Shown here: positions 51,272-59,929 of the stretch, one piece after another | Numbering within the stretch: position 1 is the stretch's first letter | How the letters are laid out: each line of letters opens with the position of its first letter | Source: Nostoc paludosum FACHB-159 | GTDB taxonomy: Bacteria > Cyanobacteriota > Cyanobacteriia > Cyanobacteriales > Nostocaceae | Direction: 5' to 3' | Length of the DNA: 64,000 bases | Assembly: GCF_014698835.1 (NCBI RefSeq) | Contig: NZ_JACJTU010000016.1 | Location: 1 to 64,000, forward strand | Notes under the pieces: generated by a model | The model's database searches: none | What the model was told of the DNA's origin: nothing | The model's input: the letters and a program-made list of their open reading frames with translations, nothing else | Made by a program: the position numbers and the translations under genes

Positions 51272-51785
51272 CGAGGGCGATCGCCAATATAATGTTACCT
51301 TAATTTTTTGTTAACCAGAAATTAATCTATTAGTTGTTAACTGATATCAATTCACTTTTTGCTGCAACATTTGAATGCCCCTCCAACAACTGCGAATTTA
51401 TTTACAGGAGTTGGAGGATTATTTATTAGGTATTGACAATAAATAAAAATATCAACTTCAAAAAATACACCCATCTCTATATCAATACAGTTCAGATAAG
51501 ACCTAAACACTCGTAGAGACGGCGATTTATCGCGTCTGGTAAACCCACAATTTTGTAGAATTAGCCTTTAACTCAACCGTATCTAATACTGCTTGGGTTT
51601 TGCATTTTGAACTAGGAATTTGGTTTGGGGTAAAGGGTAAAGGTTTTTTCTTTCCCCTTTCCCCTTCCCCTTTTCCCCTTAACCGACCTAGATATAGGGG
51701 TTTAGAAACAACAACAGACGCGATAAATGGCGTCTGTTGGATTTAGATAATTCTGAATTCTGAGTTCTGTATTCTGAATACTTCC
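51272..51785. other. intergenic region with several repeats
   Basis: CCTCCAAC / GTTGGAGG around 51383-51420 could end the kinase transcript. Two palindromes of the GAGACG family follow (51513-51539, and 51712-51739 with CAACAGACG arms), with CCCCTTTTCCCC runs near 51650-51680 and GAATTCT heptamers near 51750-51778. No gene is supported. Confidence 0.65.
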
Positions 51786-52568
51786 TTAAAATTCCTGCTG
51801 TTGATAGACAAGATAAATAGCTTCTAAAAATACATCAGCCGTAAAATTTTCTGGCAATTTTTCTAAATTAATAATAGATTTAACTTGCTCAGCTAAGTTT
51901 AAAGATAGTGATGCTCTTGCTTTTAAGGACATTGCACCACGTCGCTGTAAATATTCACGAATAACTGCAAAATCATCAGGTAATAATTGGGATAAATTGG
52001 CAGTTTGTAGTAATTGTTCGTGGAGTATTTTTGCCTCGTCTGTAATTGTCAATGTCGATGCAGTATTTGGTTGGGCTTGAATCACAATTGTACCAGCAGC
52101 CAAATCACCCAAACGCTTTTCGCGGTTGCCCAACATAATTAAAAAAGCGCCAAGAAACAAAGTTTCATCAAAGGGTCGCAATAAGGCACGTAATGTTGCT
52201 TGTTGTAACCCGATGAGTCTACCATCATCTCTAACCACACGAATTTTAGCGATGCGTTTTCCAGGGGTTTGCCCAAACCATAAGGTTTCAAAAAATACGA
52301 AATAGCCGATGTAAATTGCAAAAGCGATAAAGAAGAAAATCGCTAATAACCAAAGTCCTATATTTCCAGGATTTGTAACTAAATCTTCCAGTAAATTGTA
52401 CAGTTGTGTTGAGAAAAAAGTCCAGGCCAACACAAACAACAACAAACTTATACCCAACACTGTATAGTCAATCAGCAATGCTAAAGCTCGATTGCCGATT
52501 CCTGCTAAAGTAAATTCCAGTTCTACACTTTCTGGAGTCTGGAATGAGATGCGATTAAAAAAGCGCAT
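51786..52568 (-). CDS. RDD-family membrane protein
   Basis: From ATG 52568 (MRFFNRISFQTPESVELEFT) a 260-residue protein with the RDD domain: GIGNRALALLIDYTVLG, two further membrane segments, and FFETLWFGQTPGKRIAKIRV with the conserved Gly-Lys-Arg. A cytoplasmic C-terminal helical part follows. A TTG at 52583 is less likely. It groups with the next membrane protein and the divergent SpoIIM-like gene, a combination common in bacteria; role unknown. Confidence 0.85.
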   Translation of the reverse strand: MRFFNRISFQTPESVELEFTLAGIGNRALALLIDYTVLGISLLLFVLAWTFFSTQLYNLLEDLVTNPGNIGLWLLAIFFFIAFAIYIGYFVFFETLWFGQTPGKRIAKIRVVRDDGRLIGLQQATLRALLRPFDETLFLGAFLIMLGNREKRLGDLAAGTIVIQAQPNTASTLTITDEAKILHEQLLQTANLSQLLPDDFAVIREYLQRRGAMSLKARASLSLNLAEQVKSIINLEKLPENFTADVFLEAIYLVYQQQEF

Positions 52569-52625
52569 ATTTGAACTAATCAAAAATTAATAAAGTTGAA
52601 TTCAGGTATGGAGTTAACAAAAAAC

Positions 52626-53459
52626 CTACAAAGGAGGTTGTCGTAATTGCAAACCCAAACCTTCACGCCGACTACGCAAGTCAAAGTATAAAACAGCTTT
52701 TAGTGCTTGCCAGAATGGCATCACAAAAACTCCACCTACTAAGCTACCAATCCAAGAAATAAAATACACAAGTGAGTAGATAGGAGTACCTTGCTCAAGT
52801 CTTAAAAGGAATAAACTGGGTATATAGTTGAATACAAATACTATTGGTAGTGTCACCAAAAAAGCAACTAATACTACGCCTTGAATGCGAAATACTGAAG
52901 CTTTAGTTAACTCCCAACTTCTGGCAACACTTTCGCCTCCATTAATATTTTCCTCAACTGCTAGGGGGACTTCAGCAACAATCCAACGTGAGTAAAACCA
53001 CGTTAGTCCTAAAAGCACAATTCCCACAGTTACAATGATTGCCAATGTAGTTACGACTATAACGCCTGAACTACCTAATACCCCTCCTAATACTATCCCC
53101 AGCAAGGCAGCGAAGATACCACCAACGATCGCTAACCCAAAATAAACAATCAGTAAAGATATCCCTACTTGGAAAGCAACTCGGAAAAATGACCACAGAC
53201 GCGGGTTAATGTGATTGTTGGCGCTTTGGATACTTTCAGGCTGGTAAACCAATTCTCCAAAAGCCAAGCGCGAAATTAAGCCAGAAATGGCAGCATATTT
53301 CGCCCAGCCATAGACTGGAACTATAACCCACAAGTGAGCGATCGCAGCTAAATTGAGATAACTCTTGAGATGAGAACGATACAGCCGCACCGCAGCACTG
53401 ACAACGTTACCGATACTCAGTGGTTGTATGTGTCCCGAAGATCCAAAATTTTCAGACAT
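52626..53459 (-). CDS. multi-pass membrane protein of the DUF975 / GPDPase-membrane type
   Basis: A 277-residue protein with about six membrane segments, starting MSENFGSSGHIQPLSIGNVV. It contains GESVARSWELTKASVFRIQG, typical of these integral membrane families. It ends in a basic, Leu/Gln/Pro-rich tail. It lies 42 bp upstream of the RDD start on the same strand, so probably one operon. Function unknown. Confidence 0.7.
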   Translation of the reverse strand: MSENFGSSGHIQPLSIGNVVSAAVRLYRSHLKSYLNLAAIAHLWVIVPVYGWAKYAAISGLISRLAFGELVYQPESIQSANNHINPRLWSFFRVAFQVGISLLIVYFGLAIVGGIFAALLGIVLGGVLGSSGVIVVTTLAIIVTVGIVLLGLTWFYSRWIVAEVPLAVEENINGGESVARSWELTKASVFRIQGVVLVAFLVTLPIVFVFNYIPSLFLLRLEQGTPIYSLVYFISWIGSLVGGVFVMPFWQALKAVLYFDLRSRREGLGLQLRQPPL

Positions 53460-53539
53460 AATACCAAATTTCCCTTGAAACTACGGATCTGAATTTGAGG
53501 CTATCTTAAGCTAAGTTAAAGTCAGTGTTCCCAAAATTC

Positions 53540-54493
53540 ATGAATATTCAACGTTGGATTGCACGACGAGAACCGAATTGGCAGCGTTTGGATGCCCTAT
53601 TAAAGCAGGTAGAAAAAAAAGGGCTAAAGTCCCTGCGGGCAGCCGAAATTAGAGAATTAGCTTCTTTATATCGTTCAGTGGCCGCAGATTTAGCCCGCGC
53701 CCGTACCCAGCAAATCAGCAATACTTTGATACAAAGTTTACAATCTTTAACAACTCGTGCTTATACGCAAATTTATCAGGGTTCGCGGCGACAGGAGTGG
53801 CAGGCAGTTTTAGAATTTTACCGTTGGGGATTACCATCTGTAGTCCAAAAAACATTTGCATATATCGCTGCGGCAACGGCGCTGTTTCTACTGGGTGGAG
53901 TAGTTGCTTGGTGGTATTCCTGGCAAAATCCCAGCTTCATGTCCTTAATCGTACCTGAAAACTTGATAACCAAGGTACGAGATGAGCATAAATTGTGGAT
54001 GGGGTCAATTGTTGGCATTGAACCTCTAGCATCCAGCGGCATTACGATTAATAACTTGGCGGTGTCTTTTGGGGCTGTTGCCGGTGGGATTACAGCTGGG
54101 ATATACACAGCCTATTTGATGGTATTTAATGGTTTATTAATTGGTGCCGTTGGTACTTTAGTTGGTCAGAATAATCTAGCTTATCCTTTTTGGGCGTTTG
54201 TATTTCCGCATGGTTCCTTAGAACTACCAGCGATATTTTTTGCTGGAGGTGCAGGATTTTTATTAGCAAGAGCAATTTTATTTCCTGGCAAATATCGCCG
54301 AGGCGACGCACTGAAATTTTATGGAAATCAGGCAGCGCAGTTAGTATTTGGGATTGTACCAATGTTGATGCTTGCAGGTGCGATCGAAGGCTTTTTTTCG
54401 CCTAATCCTAACGTACCCGATCCGATTAAATATCTCGCAGGAATGGGATTGTTTGTACTTTTGGTAATGTATTGTAGTCGGAAAAAAGTTTGA
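53540..54493 (+). CDS. SpoIIM-like membrane protein
   Basis: From ATG 53540 (MNIQRWIARREPNWQRLDAL) a protein of 317 residues with a cytoplasmic helical N-terminus (ELASLYRSVAADLARAR) and several membrane segments. FPHGSLELPAIFFAGGAGF is the most conserved stretch of the stage II sporulation protein M family. In non-sporulating bacteria the family occurs with RDD proteins, as here; it may take part in envelope or membrane stress. A GTG at 53525 is an alternative start. Confidence 0.88.
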   Translation: MNIQRWIARREPNWQRLDALLKQVEKKGLKSLRAAEIRELASLYRSVAADLARARTQQISNTLIQSLQSLTTRAYTQIYQGSRRQEWQAVLEFYRWGLPSVVQKTFAYIAAATALFLLGGVVAWWYSWQNPSFMSLIVPENLITKVRDEHKLWMGSIVGIEPLASSGITINNLAVSFGAVAGGITAGIYTAYLMVFNGLLIGAVGTLVGQNNLAYPFWAFVFPHGSLELPAIFFAGGAGFLLARAILFPGKYRRGDALKFYGNQAAQLVFGIVPMLMLAGAIEGFFSPNPNVPDPIKYLAGMGLFVLLVMYCSRKKV

Positions 54494-54616
54494 AAGGGCA
54501 GTGGCGACTGGGAAGATGGTGGATAGGGGAATGGCTAGGGTGTATACACATCTCTCCGGAAAACCAAAATCGTCATAGATCCTCCTAAATCCACCTTTTT
54601 AAGGCTTCGACTCCCC

Positions 54617-54677
54617 TCGACTCCGCTCAGGGCAAGTTGCTCAACCAACTTCATAGTCGAGAGTTGAGCGGAGTCGA
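54617..54677. repeat. inverted repeat TCGACTCCGCTCA
   Basis: TCGACTCCGCTCA (54617-54629) and TGAGCGGAGTCGA (54665-54677) are perfect complements around a 35-base loop. It could act as a terminator for the SpoIIM-like gene or be a dispersed repeat. Confidence 0.75.
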
Positions 54678-54717
54678 AACTCGTCAGCGTTGGTATTTTC
54701 TTCGCTAGAAATCCTTA

Positions 54718-54990
54718 CAACTCAATTGCGAGTCGATGCAACTCAATTGCGAGTCGATGCAACTCAATTGCGAGGCGATGCAACTCAATTGCAGGTCGAT
54801 GCAACTCAATTGCGAGTCGATGCAACTCAATTGCAGGTCGATGCAACTCAATTGCAGGTCGATGCAACTCAATTGCAGGTCGATGCAACTCAATTGCAGG
54901 TCGATGCAACTCAATTGCGAGGCGATGCAACTCAATTGCGAGGCGATGCAACTCAATTGCGAGGCGATGCAACTCAATTGCGAGTTGATA
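54718..54990. repeat. 21-bp tandem repeat array, 13 copies
   Basis: Units CAACTCAATTGCGAGTCGATG begin at 54718 and every 21 bp to 54970. Variants change only the second half (GCGAGTC, GCAGGTC, GCGAGGC). Each unit has an ACTC / GAGT mini-dyad. One frame reads ATQLRVD heptads and three other frames are also open, so coding is doubtful. Confidence 0.93.
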
Positions 54991-55028
54991 CATTAACAAT
55001 GCAGGAAGGGTTACCAATCCCCTGTTAA

Positions 55029-55150
55029 TATAGCGTTTCCCTGTGTTTTTAAACGCAAAGTGGCGCAGAGTCAAGCGCAGAGTTACGCAGAGGTTTGCCT
55101 AATTTGGAGTGTGAATTATTTAGTACCTCACTAGATTAGAAAACGCTATA
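55029..55150. mobile_element. MITE-like element, 122 bp
   Basis: TATAGCGTTT (55029-55038) and AAACGCTATA (55141-55150) are perfect terminal inverted repeats. The interior has GCGCAGAG / ACGCAGAGG motifs. Confidence 0.65.
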
Positions 55151-55315
55151 AAACATAAAAACCTTTTAACAAAGGGATCGCTCACCAATGTAGAAATTGC
55201 TAGGATTGCTATATCACATATTTTGTTTTGTTTTCTGAAATCCTTCCTAAATGTGGAGTACGTTTAAGCTACTTTTAGGCTTATGATTTGAAGGCAATCG
55301 GACTTGTAGCCACAA

Positions 55316-57811
55316 ATGTTACGAATTCTGTTGATTGATGACAATCCGAACGATCGCCTCCTAGCAATTCGGCAATTGGAACGTGAGTTTTCTGACCTCG
55401 AAGTTGAACAAGTGGTCACAGCACAAGACTTAGCTCAAGCACTAGAGAGAGGACAATTTAACTTGGTTGTCACCGATTATCAATTGCGCTGGAGTAATGG
55501 TATAGAAGTATTACACGCAATTAAAGCTAGTTATCCTAACTGCCCGGTGATTATGTTCACCAACAGCGGTACTCAGGAGATTGCTGTAGAGGCAATGAAA
55601 TCTGGATTAGATGACTATGTAATCAAATCTCCTCAGCACCAGGTACGCTTAACAGCAGCAGTGAGATCGGCCCTAGAACGAGCTGAAACTCGCCAAAAAG
55701 CCGCAAATTTAGAAATTCGCTTTCAAACTCTGCTCAACCGCCTCAATGTTGGCATTTATCGGGCAACTTTCGATGGTTCTTTACTCGAATGCAACCCAGC
55801 ATTTCTGCGTTTGATTGGGTTGGGAACCTTACCCCAAGAGCAAGCAAGTCGGTTCATAGAGCTTTATTTTCAGCTAGAAGATTATACTCAGCTAATTAAT
55901 CAACTGCGAGAAAATGGCGAAGTGCGCGATCGCGAAATTCAATTGCGACGAGCTGATGGTAGTTTGATTTGGGTACGTGTCAGTAAAACCTTCAGCAAAA
56001 TTGATGGCAAAGGTATCATTGATGGCTTAGTAGAAGATATTAGCGATCGCAAACAAGTAGAATTAGAGCGAGAGCAACTACTCATCAGCGAACAAGCTGC
56101 CCGCATGGAAGCTGAGGCTGAAAAGCAAAATTATAGTTTATTGTCTGAAGCTAGCCGATTGCTGGTATCTTCCCTCGATTACCGCACGACTCTGGCAAAA
56201 TTAGCCAACTTAGTAGTTCCTACATTAGCTGATTGCTGTTTAATTGATATTGTTGAGACTAATTTAACAGTATTTGAAGAACCAGTTGTTGCAGCAAGCA
56301 CTCCAGAAAAAGAAGCGCTAGCCCTCTTACTCAGACGGTTTTATTCTACTTCCGCAGATGCTGATTTTGGTGTTAGAAAAGTTTTGCAAACAGGCGAACC
56401 AGAATTAGTTACTGATGCAACGGCGAATTCTTTTTTATTAACTATGAACCAGGACGCAGAAACCCAACGGTTGATGCGCCAGATGGACATTCAATCTTAC
56501 ATAATTGTGCCCCTACTGGCTCGCGATGCCTACGGTGGAATGCGCCTACGCAAGCTAGGCACAATTACTTTGATTACTACCCAAAGGAAGCGTCGCTACA
56601 GTACAGCTAATTTAAATATGGCTCAAGCCCTGGCTTTGCGGGCAGCTACAGCCATTGATAATGCTCGGCTTTACCAGCAAGCAATAGACGCAAATCGCAT
56701 TAAAGATGAGTTTTTAGCTGTTCTATCTCATGAAATCAGAACTCCCTTAAATCCGATTTTAGGTTGGGCAAAACTTCTGCGTACCAACAAGCTAGATCGA
56801 GAAAAAACAGCTTTAGCTCTAGAAACCATTGAACGTAACGCTAAGTTACAAACTAAACTCATTGAAGACTTGTTAGATATCTCCCGCATCTTGCGAGGTA
56901 AACTCAGTCTCAATGTTTGCCCAGTGGATTTGGCAACCATTATTCGAGCCGCAATGGAAACAGTACGGCTATCAGCAGAAGCAAAATCGATTCAAATTCA
57001 CTCTGCTCTCGATCCTGCCGTTGGTCAAGTATTTGGAGATGCAGGGCGCTTGCAACAAATTGTCTGGAATCTCCTTTCCAACGCCATTAAATTTACTCCT
57101 GAAGGCGGACAAGTTGAGATTTATTTAGAGCAAATTGATTCTCAGGTGCAAATCAGAGTTAAAGACACAGGTAAAGGAATTAATCGAGATTTTCTGCCCT
57201 ATGTATTTGAAACTTTCCGTCAAGCCGATAGTGCAACTACTAGGAAATTTGGCGGCTTGGGTTTGGGATTGGCAATTGTCCGTTATTTAGTAGAAATGCA
57301 TGGTGGAACTGTCTTGGCAGAAAGTTTAGGCGAAGGTCACGGAGCAACCTTTATTGTCAAGTTGCCGATGATACTTACTGATACAGTTGACAGCAGCAAA
57401 GAAAGCGATGTCATGGCCACCAATACTCCAGCTTTTAATGGTTTGAAAATCTTAGTTGTGGATGACGAACCTGATTCGTTAGAGTTAGTTAGCTTTGTAC
57501 TCCAACAGTCTGGAGCCACTGTCACTGCTGTATCATCAGCAACAGAAGTATTGGAAATATTGCCACAGTGGAAACCAGATTTACTGGTGAGCGATATTGG
57601 AATGCCGGGAATGGATGGGTATATGTTATTGAGACAAATTAGGTTAATGAGTCCAGAACAAGGAGGACAAATTTTAGCGATCGCTCTGACAGCTTATGCT
57701 GGAGAAGGTAACGAACAACGAGCCAAAGCAGTCGGTTTTCAAGCCCACATTAGCAAGCCAATAGATCCAGCCCAGTTAATTGAAACTATTGCTAACTTAG
57801 TGCCAGAATAA
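55316..57811 (+). CDS. hybrid receiver-PAS-GAF-kinase-receiver protein
   Basis: Receiver 1 (1-125; ILLIDDNPNDR, VVTDYQLRW, VIKSP), PAS (about 135-255), GAF (270-450), HisKA with His in VLSHEIRTPLNPILG, HATPase (NAIKFTPEGG, DTGKGI, GLGLGLAI) and receiver 2 (about 705-831; LVVDDEPDS, LLVSDIGMPGMDG, HISKPID). The double-receiver layout suggests a phosphorelay with internal transfer. It opens a same-strand group of four signalling genes to 61915. Confidence 0.92.
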   Translation: MLRILLIDDNPNDRLLAIRQLEREFSDLEVEQVVTAQDLAQALERGQFNLVVTDYQLRWSNGIEVLHAIKASYPNCPVIMFTNSGTQEIAVEAMKSGLDDYVIKSPQHQVRLTAAVRSALERAETRQKAANLEIRFQTLLNRLNVGIYRATFDGSLLECNPAFLRLIGLGTLPQEQASRFIELYFQLEDYTQLINQLRENGEVRDREIQLRRADGSLIWVRVSKTFSKIDGKGIIDGLVEDISDRKQVELEREQLLISEQAARMEAEAEKQNYSLLSEASRLLVSSLDYRTTLAKLANLVVPTLADCCLIDIVETNLTVFEEPVVAASTPEKEALALLLRRFYSTSADADFGVRKVLQTGEPELVTDATANSFLLTMNQDAETQRLMRQMDIQSYIIVPLLARDAYGGMRLRKLGTITLITTQRKRRYSTANLNMAQALALRAATAIDNARLYQQAIDANRIKDEFLAVLSHEIRTPLNPILGWAKLLRTNKLDREKTALALETIERNAKLQTKLIEDLLDISRILRGKLSLNVCPVDLATIIRAAMETVRLSAEAKSIQIHSALDPAVGQVFGDAGRLQQIVWNLLSNAIKFTPEGGQVEIYLEQIDSQVQIRVKDTGKGINRDFLPYVFETFRQADSATTRKFGGLGLGLAIVRYLVEMHGGTVLAESLGEGHGATFIVKLPMILTDTVDSSKESDVMATNTPAFNGLKILVVDDEPDSLELVSFVLQQSGATVTAVSSATEVLEILPQWKPDLLVSDIGMPGMDGYMLLRQIRLMSPEQGGQILAIALTAYAGEGNEQRAKAVGFQAHISKPIDPAQLIETIANLVPE

Positions 57812-57848
57812 TTCGTAATTCGTAATTCGTAATTCGTAATTCGTAATT
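57812..57848. repeat. TAATTCG heptamer repeat
   Basis: About five copies of TAATTCG separate the hybrid kinase stop from the next GTG start. They occupy the region where a ribosome site would lie. Confidence 0.85.
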
Positions 57849-57864
57849 ATTATTCCAGAAGTTT

Positions 57865-59097
57865 GTGTGGTACAAATACGGTATTGCCGTACTCGCTAGC
57901 GGTTTAGCACTGTTATTTTCTCTACTGATATCGCCACTATTAGAGAATATTACTTTTTCAGTGTTTTTTGCAGCCGTGGTAGTGAGTTCGTGGTATGGGA
58001 CTCGTGGCTCAAGTTTATTGGCAACCGTGCTGTGTAGCTTGGCGATCGCTTTCTTTTTTTTAGAACCAATTTATTCACTGAGTATTTTAACCCTCGATAG
58101 CTTTATCCGCTTGGGGTTATTTGTGATTGTATCGCTGCTAACTACCGAATTAAATGCAGCTTGGAGACGCACAGAGTTTAAGTTACGAGAAAGTGAAACT
58201 CGCTATCGTGAAGTGGCACAGGCGGTACAGAACTACGCCAATGAATTAGAGGAACGAGTCGCCGAACGCACAGCCGCCCTATTGGAAGCCAACAAAGAAC
58301 TAGAAACCTTTGCTTATTCAGTCTCCCATGACTTACGCGCTCCTTTGCGGTCAATGCAAGGTTTAGCTCAAGCACTACAGGAAGATTATAGCGATCGCTT
58401 GGACAGCAATGGACAAGATTATATCCAAAGGATTGTCGCCTCTGCTGAACGAATGGATGGACTAATTCAAGACTTGCTCGACTACTCGCGCCTGAGTCAA
58501 GTAGAAATTAATCTTTGCGTACTTAACTTAACAGACATTGTTACAGAAGCGTTAAACCAACTAGAAGTAGAATTGCGAGCGCTAAAGGCGGGGTGTAGCT
58601 CATCGCCACAAGCTCAAGTAAACATAGAGCAACCACTTCCAGAAGTTACAGGGCATCGCACAATTTTAATCCAAGTACTCGTAAATCTGCTGAGTAATGC
58701 AATTAAATTCGTCCCCGCTAACAGACAACCCAAAATTCGTATCTGGGCAGAAGTCTTAGGGGAAGACGAGGAAGCGGAGGGACACAGGAGCAAAGAGAAA
58801 AGAAGTTGCAGTGATTTCCCCTGTGCCCCCCATCTCCCCTGCTCCCCATCCTCTTTAAGAACGTCCTCCATTCGCCTCTGGATAGAAGATAACGGTATTG
58901 GCATTGCACCAGAATATCAGCAGAGAATTTTTAACGTATTTGAAAGATTACATACTCAAGAAAGTTATCCTGGTTCTGGCATTGGTTTAGCCATTGTCCG
59001 CAAAGGTGTTGAACGTATGGGGGGACAGGTCGGTGTAGAGTCAATAGTAGGTCAAGGAAGTCGGTTTTGGATTGAACTACAAAAAAACTTTCGATGA
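57865..59097 (+). CDS. DUF4118 membrane histidine kinase
   Basis: From GTG 57865 (the initiator, then WYKYGIAVLASG) it has three to four membrane segments in a DUF4118 / KdpD-like region (1-95), a coiled coil with EERVAERTAALLEANKELE, HisKA with His in VSHDLRAPLRSM, and HATPase (NAIKFVPANRQ, DNGIGI, GSGIGLAI). The kinase core resembles the phytochrome one. Residues about 298-333 are a repeat-coded insert (58757-58862) between the N and G1 boxes. A response regulator follows 4 bp downstream. Confidence 0.9.
   Translation: MWYKYGIAVLASGLALLFSLLISPLLENITFSVFFAAVVVSSWYGTRGSSLLATVLCSLAIAFFFLEPIYSLSILTLDSFIRLGLFVIVSLLTTELNAAWRRTEFKLRESETRYREVAQAVQNYANELEERVAERTAALLEANKELETFAYSVSHDLRAPLRSMQGLAQALQEDYSDRLDSNGQDYIQRIVASAERMDGLIQDLLDYSRLSQVEINLCVLNLTDIVTEALNQLEVELRALKAGCSSSPQAQVNIEQPLPEVTGHRTILIQVLVNLLSNAIKFVPANRQPKIRIWAEVLGEDEEAEGHRSKEKRSCSDFPCAPHLPCSPSSLRTSSIRLWIEDNGIGIAPEYQQRIFNVFERLHTQESYPGSGIGLAIVRKGVERMGGQVGVESIVGQGSRFWIELQKNFR
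58757..58862. repeat. in-frame repeat insert in a histidine kinase
   Basis: A purine-rich left half (GAGGAAGCGGAGGGACACAGG) faces a pyrimidine-rich right half (CCCCCCATCTCCCCTGCTCC). It encodes a charged then Pro/Cys/Ser-rich loop at the same place as the phytochrome and 48644-kinase inserts. Confidence 0.8.
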
Positions 59098-59101
59098 GAA
59101 C

Positions 59102-59554
59102 ATGAACACAGAGCAGCAGACAATTTTACTGGCAGAAGACGACTCCAATCAAGTTCTGTTAATTCGTCGTGCTTTACACAAAGCTAATCTGATGCAGCCC
59201 CTACAAGTTGTCAGCAACGGAGAAGCGGCTATTTCTTACCTCTGTGGTGAAGGAGAATATGCTGACCGAGAACGCTACCCTTTGCCGATACTGTTTTTGT
59301 TAGACCTGAAAATGCCCCGCAAATCTGGGTTTGAGGTTTTGGAGTGGCTCAAGCAACAACCCGAACTCAAACGCCTACCAGTCATTGTGCTAACAACTTC
59401 TAAAGAAACAACCGACGTTCATAAAGCTTATGACTTGGGTGTTAATTCTTATTTAGTGAAACCCGTGGCATTCAATGATTTAACCGCAATGATAAAGTTA
59501 GTTGATGCCTACTGGCTAAATTTAAATCAACAGCCGTTGGTTTACCTCAGTTAG
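59102..59554 (+). CDS. Rcp1-like single-domain response regulator
   Basis: A 150-residue receiver from ATG 59102 (MNTEQQTILLAEDDSNQVLL), four bases after the kinase stop. It has the acidic pair EDD, phospho-Asp in LFLLDLKMPRKSG, Thr in LTTSKE and Lys in YLVKPVA. It is paired with the DUF4118 kinase as an operon; kinase and regulator types parallel the phytochrome/Rcp1 pair at 22348-25195. Confidence 0.9.
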   Translation: MNTEQQTILLAEDDSNQVLLIRRALHKANLMQPLQVVSNGEAAISYLCGEGEYADRERYPLPILFLLDLKMPRKSGFEVLEWLKQQPELKRLPVIVLTTSKETTDVHKAYDLGVNSYLVKPVAFNDLTAMIKLVDAYWLNLNQQPLVYLS

Positions 59555-59929
59555 ACAAGTTGTGTTGGCAAACACGCTTTCAAACCCACTCTTGTACAAA
59601 CTTCTAATTTTAATTATGAATTTCCCTATACCGTGCATCCTACTCCCTACACGCTGTTCATGAAACCAACAGTTAAGCTATTTCTAGCTTAAGTTCATAC
59701 CAATGAGCATTGCGTTCTATCTGTAGAACATGGTCTATTTATCTAAAAAATAGCTTTAAGTTGAGATCGTTACTAGGGTCTGTTCTCGCCAAGAGTCTGA
59801 CACCAAAAGAGTTAAAACTTAGCCATTACATTCTTAACAGATACTACAAAAGTTGCAAGTTATTAAATTAACTTTACCTTAGTAAAGATTCTGCACTTAA
59901 AGCTTCTCAAGCATCAATTTTGGTTACTC
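59555..59929. other. gene-free gap
   Basis: In 375 bp I see no ORF, strong hairpin or repeat. It probably holds the promoter of the next sensor gene. Confidence 0.6.

Larger units (their letters stand above)
54494..55315. other. repeat-rich intergenic region
   Basis: It holds a GACTCCGCTC inverted repeat (54617-54677), the 21-bp array (54718-54990) and a MITE-like element (55029-55150). All ORFs here are repeat translations. Confidence 0.75.

Noticed and set aside
54690..55028. 112-residue ORF of TQLRVDA heptads
   Set aside because: It is the 21-bp array translated. Other frames on both strands are equally open, the start is TTG without a ribosome site, and unit variants show no codon logic.
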